This document shows positions 7,332-18,940 of a DNA stretch of 64,000 nucleotides, in pieces (within the stretch, counting starts at the first letter, position 1; each line of letters begins with the position of its first letter). The translations under genes were made by a program, and so were the position numbers. This DNA comes from Sedimentitalea sp042687825 (lineage in GTDB: Bacteria; Pseudomonadota; Alphaproteobacteria; Rhodobacterales; Rhodobacteraceae), in contig NZ_JBHUQE010000009.1 of assembly GCF_042687825.1 (NCBI RefSeq), positions 62,001 to 126,000 on the forward strand. The letters run 5' to 3'. The notes beneath the pieces were generated by a model. That model saw only the letters and a program-made list of their open reading frames with translations, was not told the DNA's origin and searched no databases.

Positions 7332-8387
7332 ATGGATCCGGAAGTACTACTGAAACCCAAGGGTGACGATGCTCCAAGTGGTGAGAACCTGGAGTACGAG
7401 CCGACCTTTACCGAGATGGAACTGGCCGCCCAGCCCGTCGAGGAGCAGCAGGTCGGGGACTCGACAACCCAGGGGCAGGATCCCGATTACAGCGAAGTCG
7501 TGGAAAAGGCACTGGCAGTGCTCGAGCAGAGCCATGATGTGCGCGCCGGCGTGTTTCTGGCCGATGCGATCCTGCACACCGAGGGACTGACCGGATTTGC
7601 CGATGCCACCGCGGTTCTGCGCGGCCATGTGGAACAATTCTGGGACACATGCCACCCCGAACTGGACGAAGATGACGACAATGACCCCACCATGCGGGTC
7701 AACGCGATCCAGGGCCTGTGCGGCCAGCCCGGCGGTCTGGCGGGGGCGGCGCCGGTCTATCGTTCGGTCTATCGCGCGGCGCTGACCGACAGTCGCGGGT
7801 TTGGCCGGTTCTCGATGCGCGACATCGACGTGTCCGAGGGGCAGGTGACCCTGCCCGAGGGCGAGACCGGCCCGGATACCGCGACGATTTCCGCGGCCTT
7901 TCAGGACACCGACCCCGAGACGCTGAGCGCCACGCTGACAGCCGTGCGTGCGGCGACCGAAAACGTGCGCGCCATCGCCGCCGTGTTCGATGAAAAGACA
8001 CCGGGGCAGGGCCCCGAACTGGAGGCGCTGATCAAGCTGCTGGACCGGATCGCGCAGCGGCTGGCTGACTATGCCGGGGCCCCGGCCGGGGACGATGCCG
8101 CCGAGGATGCCGCGGCGGCCGATGCGGACGCGCCTGGGGCTGCGGCACCGGTTGGCGGTGCGGCGCCGGCCGCGGCGCGCGGCGAGATCACCTCGCGCAC
8201 GGATGTGTCCAACGCGTTGGATCGGATCGTCGGGTATTACCGGCAACACGAACCGTCCAGCCCGATCCCGATCCTGCTGGAACGGGCAAAGCGGCTGGTC
8301 AATGCCGATTTCCTGACCATCATGCAGGACATCGCCCCTGGCGAGGTCGAGAATGTCAGGATGCTGGGCGGCGTCGACAAGGAATGA
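7332..8387 (+). CDS. tssA: Type VI secretion protein TssA (ImpA N-terminal family)
   Basis: 351 residues, within the size range of short TssA proteins. The N-terminal ImpA_N domain (about 1-130) opens with the DAPSGENLEYEP signature near residues 13-24. The middle (190-245) is helical, 250-288 is a low-complexity Ala/Asp/Pro linker, and the C-terminal block (290-351) contains Y-Y-R-Q-H-E-P-S-S-P-I-P and L-L-E-R-A-K-R-L-V, the conserved TssA tail. TssA primes baseplate and tube-sheath polymerisation in the cytoplasm. It is the first gene of the T6SS operon, 63 bases ahead of tssB. Confidence 0.93.
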   Translation: MDPEVLLKPKGDDAPSGENLEYEPTFTEMELAAQPVEEQQVGDSTTQGQDPDYSEVVEKALAVLEQSHDVRAGVFLADAILHTEGLTGFADATAVLRGHVEQFWDTCHPELDEDDDNDPTMRVNAIQGLCGQPGGLAGAAPVYRSVYRAALTDSRGFGRFSMRDIDVSEGQVTLPEGETGPDTATISAAFQDTDPETLSATLTAVRAATENVRAIAAVFDEKTPGQGPELEALIKLLDRIAQRLADYAGAPAGDDAAEDAAAADADAPGAAAPVGGAAPAAARGEITSRTDVSNALDRIVGYYRQHEPSSPIPILLERAKRLVNADFLTIMQDIAPGEVENVRMLGGVDKE

Positions 8388-8450
8388 CCAGGGCGCGCCC
8401 GTCGGGCGCCGGTACTGGAACGGTGAAACAGGGATACCAAGGAGCACTCA

Positions 8451-8963
8451 ATGGCGGATAGTTCACAGAAATTCATTGCGCGGAACCGCGCCCCAAGGGT
8501 TCAGATCGAATATGACGTGGAACTCTATGGCGCCGAGAAAAAGGTTCAGCTGCCCTTTGTGATGGGCGTGATGAGCGACCTGGCCGGTAAGTCCGAGGTG
8601 CCGCAGCCGGCGGTGGCGGACCGCAAGTTTCTGGAAATCGACGTGGACAATTTCGATGACCGGATGAAGTCGATGCAGCCCCGTGCCGCCTTTACCGTGC
8701 CCAACACCCTGACCGGCGAAGGCAATCTGGCGGTGGATATCACCTTTGAAAGCATGGACGATTTCAGCCCGGCTGCGATCGCCGCCAAGGTGGAACCGCT
8801 GCGCGAGCTGCTCGAGGCGCGCACCCAGTTGTCGAACCTGATGACCTACATGGACGGCAAGACCGGCGCCGAGGATCTGATCAGCAAGATCATCACCGAC
8901 CCGACCCTGCTGAAAACGCTGGCGGCGCAGCCGGCGCCCAAAGCCGACAGCGACGAAGAATAG
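8451..8963 (+). CDS. tssB: T6SS contractile sheath small subunit TssB (VipA)
   Basis: 170 residues, the normal size for the family. The hallmark stretches VQIEYDVELYG, KKVQLPFVMGVMSDLAG and RKFLEIDVDNFDDRM are present. TssB pairs with TssC to form the cytoplasmic contractile sheath and carries the N-terminal strand of the inter-subunit handshake. It lies nine bases before tssC. The first 158 residues of the giant fusion at 18937 are about 80% identical to it by eye, so this gene was the likely donor of that domain. Confidence 0.97.
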   Translation: MADSSQKFIARNRAPRVQIEYDVELYGAEKKVQLPFVMGVMSDLAGKSEVPQPAVADRKFLEIDVDNFDDRMKSMQPRAAFTVPNTLTGEGNLAVDITFESMDDFSPAAIAAKVEPLRELLEARTQLSNLMTYMDGKTGAEDLISKIITDPTLLKTLAAQPAPKADSDEE

Positions 8964-8972
8964 GAGAGACAC

Positions 8973-10469
8973 ATGGCTGAAGAACAAGCCCAGGCAGAAG
9001 CCGGCGGCGAAGCCACGGCGTTTGGATCGTCGGAATTCGCCGACCTGCTGCAAAAGGAATTCCGCCCCAAATCCGACCAGGCCAAGACCGCCGTCGAAAG
9101 CGCGGTCAAGACCCTGGCGGAACAGGCGTTGGCCAATACCGCGCTGATCTCGGACGACGCGCTGCGCTCGATCGAAAGCATCGTGGCCGAGCTGGACAAA
9201 AAGCTGACCGAGCAGGTCAACCTGGTCCTGCACCACGAAGAGTTCCAGCAGATGGAAAGCGCCTGGCGCGGTCTGCATTACCTGGTGAACAACACCGAAA
9301 CGGATGAGATGCTGAAAATCCGGGTGATGAACATCAGCAAGAAGGACATGCACAAGACCCTGCGCAAGTTCAAGGGCACCGCCTGGGACCAGTCGCCGAT
9401 CTTCAAGAAGATCTACGAAGAGGAATTCGGCCAGTTTGGCGGCGAACCCTATGGCACGCTAGTCGCGGATTACCATTTCGACCACAGCCCGCCGGACGTG
9501 GAACTGCTGGGCGAGATGTCCAAGATCGCCGCCGCCGCACATGCGCCGCTGATCACCGGTGCGCAGCCAACGCTGTTCCAGATGGACAGCTGGAGCGAAT
9601 TGGCCAATCCGCGCGATCTGACCAAGATCTTCCAGACCCCGGAATACGCCTCGTGGCGGTCCCTGCGCGAAAGCGAAGACAGCAAGTATGTCGGTCTGGC
9701 GATGCCGCGGTTCCTGGGCCGTCTGCCCTATGGGTCGAAAACCGATCCGGTCGAGGCCTTTGCGTTCGAAGAGGACACCGAAGGTGCCGACAGCAGCAAA
9801 TACGGCTGGGTCAACGCCGCCTATGGCATGGCCGTCAACATCAACCGGTCGTTCAAGATGTATGGCTGGTGCTCGCGCATCCGCGGTGTCGAAAGCGGCG
9901 GTGCGCTGGAAAACCTGCCCAGTCATACCTTTCCGACCGACGATGGCGGTGTCGACCAGAAATGCCCGACCGAGATCGCGATCAGCGACCGGCGCGAGGC
10001 GGAACTGGCCAAGAACGGCATGATGCCCCTGATCCATCGCAAGAACTCGGATCTGGCGGCGTTCATTGGCGCACAGTCGCTGCACAAGCCGGCCGAATAT
10101 GACGATCCGGACGCCACCGCCAACGCCAATCTGGCGGCAAGGCTGCCGTATCTGTTCGCCACCTGCCGGTTCGCGCATTACATGAAATGCATGGTCCGCG
10201 ACAAGATCGGCTCGTTCAAGAGCCGGCAGGCCATGGAGACCTGGCTGCAGGGCTGGATCAACAACTATGTCGATCAAAACGCAGATGTTTCTTCGGAATC
10301 GGTCAAGGCGCGCAAACCACTCGCCGCCGCAGAGGTCGTTGTCGAAGAAGTAGAGGGCAACCCCGGCTATTATTCGTCGAAATTCTTCCTGCGCCCTCAC
10401 TACCAGTTGGAGGGACTGACCGTGTCCCTGCGTCTGGTATCCAAATTGCCTTCGGAAAAAGGAGCGTAA
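8973..10469 (+). CDS. tssC: T6SS contractile sheath large subunit TssC (VipB)
   Basis: 498 residues, full length for TssC. Core motifs include VLHHEEFQQMESAWRGLHYL (about residues 87-106), FGGEPYGTLVADYHF and PRFLGRLPYG. The C-terminal segment (about 375-498, including FATCRFAHYMKCMVRDKIG and FFLRPHYQLEGLTVSLRLV) supplies the last sheath strand. It forms the contractile sheath with TssB and is disassembled by ClpV. A short gap with a hairpin separates it from hcp. Confidence 0.97.
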   Translation: MAEEQAQAEAGGEATAFGSSEFADLLQKEFRPKSDQAKTAVESAVKTLAEQALANTALISDDALRSIESIVAELDKKLTEQVNLVLHHEEFQQMESAWRGLHYLVNNTETDEMLKIRVMNISKKDMHKTLRKFKGTAWDQSPIFKKIYEEEFGQFGGEPYGTLVADYHFDHSPPDVELLGEMSKIAAAAHAPLITGAQPTLFQMDSWSELANPRDLTKIFQTPEYASWRSLRESEDSKYVGLAMPRFLGRLPYGSKTDPVEAFAFEEDTEGADSSKYGWVNAAYGMAVNINRSFKMYGWCSRIRGVESGGALENLPSHTFPTDDGGVDQKCPTEIAISDRREAELAKNGMMPLIHRKNSDLAAFIGAQSLHKPAEYDDPDATANANLAARLPYLFATCRFAHYMKCMVRDKIGSFKSRQAMETWLQGWINNYVDQNADVSSESVKARKPLAAAEVVVEEVEGNPGYYSSKFFLRPHYQLEGLTVSLRLVSKLPSEKGA

Positions 10470-10505
10470 TTCAGGCTCTCAGAAGGCACTCCTCCCCCAA
10501 GAAAA

Positions 10506-10518
10506 GGCGCGTTGCGCC
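10506..10518 (+). promoter_or_regulatory. Small hairpin upstream of hcp
   Basis: GGCGC (10506-10510) and GCGCC (10514-10518) pair around a GTT loop, 20 bases upstream of the hcp ATG at 10539. It could stabilise a processed hcp transcript or attenuate read-through from tssC. The stem is short, so this is only a candidate. The hcp ribosome binding site (AAAGGATAAC) lies after it. Confidence 0.35.
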
Positions 10519-10538
10519 ACACTGTGAAAGGATAACCA

Positions 10539-11039
10539 ATGGAAAACGCATTTATTCAGATCACCGATGCACCGGGCGAAAGTCTGGACAGCGCTCACCC
10601 GGAATGGATTCCGCTCAAGTCGGTCTCGTTCAATGTCGAGCGGACGCTGGACATGGCCGACCTGGGCACCACCCAGCGTGGCTATGCCAATGCCAACTTC
10701 GGCAAGATCGCGGTGACCAGCGAACTCAGCCTGGCCTCGCCCAAGCTGATGCTGTCGGTGGCCAACGGCACCGTGCGCACCAAGACCGAGATTCACCTGT
10801 GCCGGTCCGGCGCCGGGGATACCGGCATGGAGCCGTATCTCAAGTTCACGCTGCACCATTCGGTGATCGACAAATACGAAGTGTCCGGCGGCGAAGAGCA
10901 GATCCCGGAAGAGAACTGGGAACTGGCCTATCGTTCGATCGAGGTCGAATATCTGGCCGCTGACCCCGAGACCGGCGCGCTGGGCGACAAGACGTCCGAC
11001 TTCAGCTGGAACATCATGAAGAATGAAATGGGCACCTGA
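10539..11039 (+). CDS. hcp: T6SS tail-tube protein Hcp
   Basis: 166 residues, typical for Hcp, with the family landmarks: an early FIQITDAPGES strand, LKSVSFNVERTLD, and a late SYRSIEVEY-like segment (LAYRSIEVEYLAAD). Hcp hexamers stack into the tube expelled by sheath contraction, and the protein is usually the most abundant secreted component. The gene is bracketed by a hairpin upstream and a strong terminator-like hairpin downstream, which suggests separate, higher expression than the rest of the operon. Confidence 0.95.
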   Translation: MENAFIQITDAPGESLDSAHPEWIPLKSVSFNVERTLDMADLGTTQRGYANANFGKIAVTSELSLASPKLMLSVANGTVRTKTEIHLCRSGAGDTGMEPYLKFTLHHSVIDKYEVSGGEEQIPEENWELAYRSIEVEYLAADPETGALGDKTSDFSWNIMKNEMGT

Positions 11040-11051
11040 CCCGTTCCCCGT

Positions 11052-11088
11052 CCATGCCCGGGCCTTTCGGTCCGGGCATGGGCATTTT
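11052..11088 (+). terminator. Terminator-like hairpin after hcp
   Basis: A 13-base-pair stem (11052-11064 with 11069-11081, one G-T pair) closes a TTTC tetraloop and is followed within four bases by TTTT (11085-11088). It begins 12 bases after the hcp stop. The short T tract suggests partial termination, which would leave hcp mRNA in excess over the downstream baseplate genes. Transcript protection is an alternative. Confidence 0.65.
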
Positions 11089-11109
11089 CAATGACCTGGA
11101 ATTGACAAT

Positions 11110-11931
11110 ATGACCCCCGAAGAACTTCTGAAATCAGGCGATCCGGATGCCGCGCTGGCGGCCCTGCAGGACAAGGTGCGCGCCGATCCGGCCAATCCAA
11201 AACTGCGGATTTTCCTGTTTCAGCTATTGTGCGTCCTGGGGGACTGGAAACGCGCTATCACCCAGCTCAAGCTGAGCGCCGAGATGGACGAGGCCGCGAC
11301 GATGATGGCCAAGACCTATCGCGAGGCGATCATCTGCGAGGTGTTCCGCGAAAAGGTGTTTGCCGGCGAAAAGGAACCTCTGATCTTTGGCGAGCCCGAG
11401 GAATGGCTGGCGCTGCTGATCGAGGCGCAAAAGGTTCTGGCCGGTGGCAACGCGGCCAAGGCGGCAGAGCTGCGCGCCCGCGCCTTTGACGCGGCCCCCG
11501 CCTGTGCCGGTGAAATCAACGGCCAGCCATTCGCCTGGGTCGCGGATGCGGATATGCGTCTGGGGCCGGTGCTGGAAATCATCGTCAACGGGCGGTATTT
11601 CTGGCTGCCTTTCAGTTCGATCGGCACGCTGACGATGGAGGATCCGACCGATCTGCGCGACGCGGTCTGGACCGCGGCGACGCTGGGCCTGAAGAATGGC
11701 GGCTCGGTCGCGGCCCTGATCCCGACCCGCTATGCGGGCACCACGGCAGGTGACGATCCGGCGGCCAAGCTGGCCCGTGCCACCACCTGGTCCGATGCCG
11801 GCGACGAAACCTTTGTCGGCTGCGGTCAGCGGCTGCTGACCACCGACCAGACCGATATCGCGCTGATGGATGTGCGCAGCCTGACCATGGAGGGCGCTGC
11901 CGCAGCGGAGGGCGTGGCCGGCGATGGCTGA
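11110..11931 (+). CDS. tagJ: T6SS accessory protein TagJ (ImpE/SciE family)
   Basis: 273 residues. The N-terminal half is a TPR-like helical unit (PEELLKSGDPDAALAALQ..., LLCVLGDWKRAITQLKLS). The C-terminal half is the ImpE domain, with FAWVADADMRLGPVLEIIVNG and YFWLPFSSI. In other systems TagJ binds the TssB N-terminus and assists ClpV-driven sheath recycling. Its stop overlaps the tssE start by eight bases. With two different TssB N-termini in this cluster (tssB and the giant fusion), it could serve both. Confidence 0.92.
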   Translation: MTPEELLKSGDPDAALAALQDKVRADPANPKLRIFLFQLLCVLGDWKRAITQLKLSAEMDEAATMMAKTYREAIICEVFREKVFAGEKEPLIFGEPEEWLALLIEAQKVLAGGNAAKAAELRARAFDAAPACAGEINGQPFAWVADADMRLGPVLEIIVNGRYFWLPFSSIGTLTMEDPTDLRDAVWTAATLGLKNGGSVAALIPTRYAGTTAGDDPAAKLARATTWSDAGDETFVGCGQRLLTTDQTDIALMDVRSLTMEGAAAAEGVAGDG

Positions 11932-12421
11932 CAAGACACTAGCCGAGCGCCTGCAACCGTCGCTGCTGGACCGGCTGACCGACGAAGAGCCCGGCAATCT
12001 CAAGGAAACGCGCGACGCCCGTGTGATCGACATTTCGCGCCTGCGCGACATCATCCAGCGCGACCTGTCCTGGCTGCTGAATACCCAGAACATCGAGAAC
12101 AGCATCGATGCCAAGGCGATGCCCAACGTGGCGCGTTCGGTGCTGAACTATGGTCTGCGCGAGGTGTCCGGCGAATTCTCGACCCAGGCCCGTGCCGAAC
12201 AGATCCGCCGGTCGATCGAAAAGGCTATCGCGATCCACGAGCCGCGCATCATCAAGGGCACGGTGGACGTGACCCTCAGCCCCGACGAAGAGGGCGGCGA
12301 GATGACCGTGGCGCTGATCATCCGCGCCGACATGTGGGCACAACCGCTGCCGTTGGAACTGTACCTGCGCAGTCAGGTCGACGTGACGACCGGCGAAGTC
12401 TCGGTGGAAAGGAGCCGCTGA
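11924..12421 (+). CDS. tssE: T6SS baseplate protein TssE (gp25-like)
   Basis: 165 residues, the usual length. The gp25/lysozyme-like domain spans about 30-150, and the conserved EPR core motif is at residues 106-108 (IHEPRIIKG). The N-terminal LAERLQPSLLDRLTDEEP is typical. TssE initiates sheath assembly on the baseplate with TssF, TssG and TssK. It overlaps tagJ by eight bases and ends five bases before tssF. Confidence 0.95.
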   Translation: MADKTLAERLQPSLLDRLTDEEPGNLKETRDARVIDISRLRDIIQRDLSWLLNTQNIENSIDAKAMPNVARSVLNYGLREVSGEFSTQARAEQIRRSIEKAIAIHEPRIIKGTVDVTLSPDEEGGEMTVALIIRADMWAQPLPLELYLRSQVDVTTGEVSVERSR

Positions 12422-12426
12422 ACGTC

Positions 12427-14304
12427 ATGGATACGCGGCTGATGAAACATTATGAAAGCGAGCTGATCTATCTGCGCGACATGGGCGCCGAGTTCGCGCA
12501 GGCCTATCCCAAGATTGCCGCGCGGCTGGGCATGGAGGGGGTCGAGGTACTGGACCCCTATGTCGAGCGACTGCTCGAAGGCGTTGCCTTTCTGTCCGCC
12601 CGGGTGCAGCTGGAACTGGAACTGCAATATCCGAACTTCACCAGCAACCTGCTGGAAATCATCTATCCGCATTATCTGGCGCCGACCCCGTCGATGATGA
12701 TTGCGTCCTTTGAACCGGATATCACCAATTCGGGCGTCAAGAGCGGCTATGTGCTGCCCCGCCATACCTCGCTGCGCAGCCGGCGGATGGAGGGCGAGCA
12801 GACGCCTTGCGAATTCCGCACCTCGGCGGACCTGACGCTGTGGCCGGTCGAGGTCGTCGAGGCCGAATATATCGACGGGCGCGGCGAACTGGTGGCGGCG
12901 GGCGTGGCCGGCCAGCACGAGGCCCGCGCCGGCATCCGTCTGCGCCTGCGGCGCTCGGATGACGAACCCATGGCCGATCTGTCGCTGGACAAGCTGTCTG
13001 TGTATCTGGACAGTCGCGGCGGCAACAGTTGGGCGTTGCTGGAACTGCTGTGCACCCAGGTCAGCGGCTTGTGCGGACGTTCGACGGACCGGCGGGCCGA
13101 CTGGGCGCAGCCCCTGGCGGACGGTGCCGTGCTGCATCGGGGTTTTGAACAGGACGAAGCCCTGCTGCCGCCGCAGCGCCGCGCCTTTGACGGATATCGG
13201 CTGTTGCAGGAATATTTCGCCATGCCGGAACGGTTCCTGTTCGTCGAGTTGCAGGGTCTGCGACCGGCGCTGGCGCGGGCAAAGGGCCCGGATGTGGATA
13301 TCTATATCCTACTCAAGGAAAACCGCAGTGAGGTGGCACCGATGGTGGTGCCCGAAGCCTTTACGCTGAACGCGGTGCCGGCAATCAACCTGTTTCCCAA
13401 ACGCTGCGACCGGGTGCATGTGACCGCCCGCGATACGGAACAGCATATCGTGCCCAGCCGTACCGCCGGAATGGATTTCGAGATCTACGAACTGCAGAAC
13501 GTCGTGGGGATCAGCGGCGCCGGGGCTGACGACGTGGTGTTCCGTCCATTCTATTCGACCACCGATTTTACCGCCGCCGGGGAAACCCACCCGGCCTATT
13601 ACACAGTTAACCGCCGCATGCGGCAACGTTCGGAAAAGGAACGGCTGCGCGGCGTGCGCACCTCCTATCTGGGGTCCGAGGTCTATGTCACGCTGGTGGA
13701 TCGGGCCCAGACACCCTATGCGGCGGGGCTGGATCAACTGGCGGTGCAGGCGCTGTGTTCCAACCGGGATTTGCCGATGCTGCTGGCCACCGGCGATGCC
13801 GATGTGTTTCGCATGCCCGAGGGCGGGCCGGTCAAGTCGATCCGGCTGCCGGTATCCCCGACGCGGCCGCATCCGACGCTGGCCCAGGGCGACACCGCCT
13901 GGCGGCTGATCAGTCATCTCAGCCTGAACTATCTGTCGATCGCCGGGTCCGGGCGGGGCGACTCCGCCGAGGCGCTGCGCGAACTGGTGGGGCTCTATGC
14001 CCCGCTGGGCGACCGGGTCACGGAAAAGCAGCTCGAAGGGATCGTGTCGGTCGCAACCCGCCCCATCGTGCGCCGGATGAGCGACGAAGTGCTGTCCACC
14101 GCCGTGCGCGGCGTCGAGATCACGGTGGGCTTTGACGAAAGCTTTTTCGAGGGCACCAGCGTCTATGTTCTGGGCGCCGTGTTCGAACGCTTTTTCCGTC
14201 GGTACGCGACGATCAACAGCTTTACGGAAACCGTTCTGAAAACACAGAAACGCGGAGAAATTGCCAGATGGCGACCCGAGGCCGGTCTGGGCCGGATGAT
14301 TTGA
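12427..14304 (+). CDS. tssF: T6SS baseplate protein TssF (ImpG/VasA)
   Basis: I chose the ATG at 12427, preceded by AAAGGAG at the end of tssE; an upstream in-frame start lies inside tssE. This gives 625 residues beginning MDTRLMKHYESELIYLRDMG, the standard TssF opening. Later landmarks are VELELQYPNFTSNLLEIIYPHYL and the C-terminal FFEGTSVYVLGAVFERFF. TssF forms the wedge of the cytoplasmic baseplate with TssG and TssE. The 3' end overlaps tssG by 37 bases. Confidence 0.96.
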   Translation: MDTRLMKHYESELIYLRDMGAEFAQAYPKIAARLGMEGVEVLDPYVERLLEGVAFLSARVQLELELQYPNFTSNLLEIIYPHYLAPTPSMMIASFEPDITNSGVKSGYVLPRHTSLRSRRMEGEQTPCEFRTSADLTLWPVEVVEAEYIDGRGELVAAGVAGQHEARAGIRLRLRRSDDEPMADLSLDKLSVYLDSRGGNSWALLELLCTQVSGLCGRSTDRRADWAQPLADGAVLHRGFEQDEALLPPQRRAFDGYRLLQEYFAMPERFLFVELQGLRPALARAKGPDVDIYILLKENRSEVAPMVVPEAFTLNAVPAINLFPKRCDRVHVTARDTEQHIVPSRTAGMDFEIYELQNVVGISGAGADDVVFRPFYSTTDFTAAGETHPAYYTVNRRMRQRSEKERLRGVRTSYLGSEVYVTLVDRAQTPYAAGLDQLAVQALCSNRDLPMLLATGDADVFRMPEGGPVKSIRLPVSPTRPHPTLAQGDTAWRLISHLSLNYLSIAGSGRGDSAEALRELVGLYAPLGDRVTEKQLEGIVSVATRPIVRRMSDEVLSTAVRGVEITVGFDESFFEGTSVYVLGAVFERFFRRYATINSFTETVLKTQKRGEIARWRPEAGLGRMI

Positions 14305-15323
14305 GCCATTTCGAAAGGCTGACAGAGAGTCCTGAAAAACATCATGTTTTTCAGGCGCTTCGCGTCATCGAAGCGGCCTATGCCGAGGCCCCGCGCCTGG
14401 GCGAAAGCCGCCGACCGCGCGAGGACAAGGTGCGTTTGGGGCAAGAGGCGGAACTGGCTTTTCCGACCTCGACCATCGCGCAGTTCAAACTGGGCATCGG
14501 CGGGCGTCCGGCGCGGCTGATCAACCGGTTCTTCGGTTTGTTCGGCCCCAACGGACCCTTGCCGCTGCACATGACCGAATATGTCCGGGACCGGGCGCGC
14601 AATCATCGCGACACCACCATCGTCGCCTTTGCCGACATGCTCACGCACCGGATGATGAGCCTGCTTTACCGCGCCTGGAGCACCGGCCAGCCGGCGCCCA
14701 GTTTCGACCGCAGCGACGATCCGATGGCGCGCAAGGTGGCGGCGCTGGCGGGCTATCACGGCGACAAGCTGCGCGACCGCGACGCGATGCCGGATCTGGC
14801 CAAGCTGCATTTCGCCGGGCATCTGGCGCAATCTGCCCGAAACCCCGAGGGGCTGGTATCGATCCTGTCGGCGTTTTTCAGCGTGCCGGTGCGCCTGCAG
14901 CAATTCGTCGGCAGCTGGCTCGATCTCGAGCCGGACGATCAATGGCAACTGGGCAGCCGCGCCGCGCTGGGGCACAGCACCAGCATCGGCCAGCGGGTCT
15001 GGACCCGCGGCGCCAAGTTCCGCCTGCGCATCGGCCCCCTGACGCTGGCCGACTACGAACGCCTGCTGCCCGGCGGCGAGTCGCTGGCGCGGCTGCAATC
15101 CATCGTGCGCAACTACGCCGGCGACAGTCTGGACTGGGACGTCAATCTGGTTCTGGCCGGGGACGAGGTTCCCAGCGCCACCCTGGGGGGGACGACCCGG
15201 CTGGGGCATACCAGCTGGATCCGGGCGCGCACCGGTCCGCGGGGCGACATCGCCGATGCCGGTGATCTTTATCTCTATCCCGACGCGTGGCCGGCACAGG
15301 ACGGCCCGGGATGGCAAAAATGA
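14268..15323 (+). CDS. tssG: T6SS baseplate protein TssG (ImpH/VasB)
   Basis: 351 residues. TssG signatures include FERLTESPEKHHVFQALRVIEA, LNRFFGLFGPNGPLPLHMTEYV-like (INRFFGLFGPNGPLPLHMTE) and the C-terminal LGHTSWI. The start lies inside tssF, 37 bases before its stop, so the two are translationally coupled, as is common. TssG scaffolds the baseplate wedge. The gap to clpV is 16 bases and contains its AAGGAAGGAC ribosome binding site. Confidence 0.95.
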   Translation: MATRGRSGPDDLSHFERLTESPEKHHVFQALRVIEAAYAEAPRLGESRRPREDKVRLGQEAELAFPTSTIAQFKLGIGGRPARLINRFFGLFGPNGPLPLHMTEYVRDRARNHRDTTIVAFADMLTHRMMSLLYRAWSTGQPAPSFDRSDDPMARKVAALAGYHGDKLRDRDAMPDLAKLHFAGHLAQSARNPEGLVSILSAFFSVPVRLQQFVGSWLDLEPDDQWQLGSRAALGHSTSIGQRVWTRGAKFRLRIGPLTLADYERLLPGGESLARLQSIVRNYAGDSLDWDVNLVLAGDEVPSATLGGTTRLGHTSWIRARTGPRGDIADAGDLYLYPDAWPAQDGPGWQK

Positions 15324-15339
15324 CAAGGAAGGACATTAC

Positions 15340-18045
<2,706 letters not shown>

Positions 18046-18082
18046 ACTCGGACGGGACACGGACAACCAAGGAGAAACGGAC

Positions 18083-18940
18083 GTGCAGACGACCCCGGAA
18101 ATACAACAACCGACCCTGCGGGAAAAGGCGCTGGAGTTTGTTGAACGTGACAGTGTCAAGAACGCGATCTTGGGTGTGATCATCTTCAACGCCATCACCT
18201 TGGGCATGTCTACATCTGGAAACATCAACGATGTCATCGGTCCGGGCCTCAAGATCATCGATCAGGTCGTGTTGATGATTTTCGTGGCCGAACTGGCGAT
18301 CAAGTTCTTTGCCTATGGCGTGCGGGGCTTTTTCGCCAACCCTTGGAACATCTTCGATTTCATCGTCGTCGGGTTGGGTCTGTTGCCGGACAAGGGCGGC
18401 CTGTCAGCGCTGCGCGGCTTGCGCGTCATCCGGGCGATGCGCCTGCTGTCGGTGATCCCGCAGATGCGCGCGGTGGTGCAGGCCCTACTGGATGCGCTGC
18501 CGGGCATGGGCGCGGTGATCATCATGATCTCGATCGTGTTCTATGTCTTCGGGGTGATGGCGACGCTGATGTACGGGCCGGATTTCAACGAATGGTTCGG
18601 CACCCTGGGCCGCAGTCTCTATTCGCTGTTCCAGATCATGACGCTGGAAAGCTGGTCCATGGGCATCGTGCGCCCGGTAATGGAGGTGCATCCCTATGCC
18701 TGGGCGTTCTTTGTGCCCTTTATCATCATCACCGCCTTTTCGGTGCTGAACCTGTTCATCGGTCTGCTGGTGAACACCATGCAGGCTGCCGTGGAAGAGG
18801 AGAACGAGGCCGAGTTCGAAAACCTGCGCGAACTGGTCAAAAGCGAGACCGACATCGTCGATGCTCATGTCACCGAGATGCTGGCCGAGATCCGCGCCCT
18901 GCGGGCCGAGATCGCGGAATTAAAGCGGGGTGAAAAATGA
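18083..18940 (+). CDS. Voltage-gated sodium channel, BacNav/NaChBac type
   Basis: The GTG at 18083 is preceded by AAGGAGAAA at ideal spacing and gives 285 residues, close to NaChBac and NavAb length. S1-S3 lie near 28-45, 56-77 and 86-102. S4 carries four arginines at three-residue spacing (R111, R114, R117, R120). The pore has the selectivity filter TLESWSM at 187-193, the BacNav signature, then S6 and a C-terminal coiled coil (about 236-282) expected to assemble the tetramer. It acts in the inner membrane. The start codon of the giant sheath fusion overlaps its stop by four bases, so the two are translationally coupled inside the T6SS operon. The physiological link is unknown. Confidence 0.93.
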   Translation: MQTTPEIQQPTLREKALEFVERDSVKNAILGVIIFNAITLGMSTSGNINDVIGPGLKIIDQVVLMIFVAELAIKFFAYGVRGFFANPWNIFDFIVVGLGLLPDKGGLSALRGLRVIRAMRLLSVIPQMRAVVQALLDALPGMGAVIIMISIVFYVFGVMATLMYGPDFNEWFGTLGRSLYSLFQIMTLESWSMGIVRPVMEVHPYAWAFFVPFIIITAFSVLNLFIGLLVNTMQAAVEEENEAEFENLRELVKSETDIVDAHVTEMLAEIRALRAEIAELKRGEK

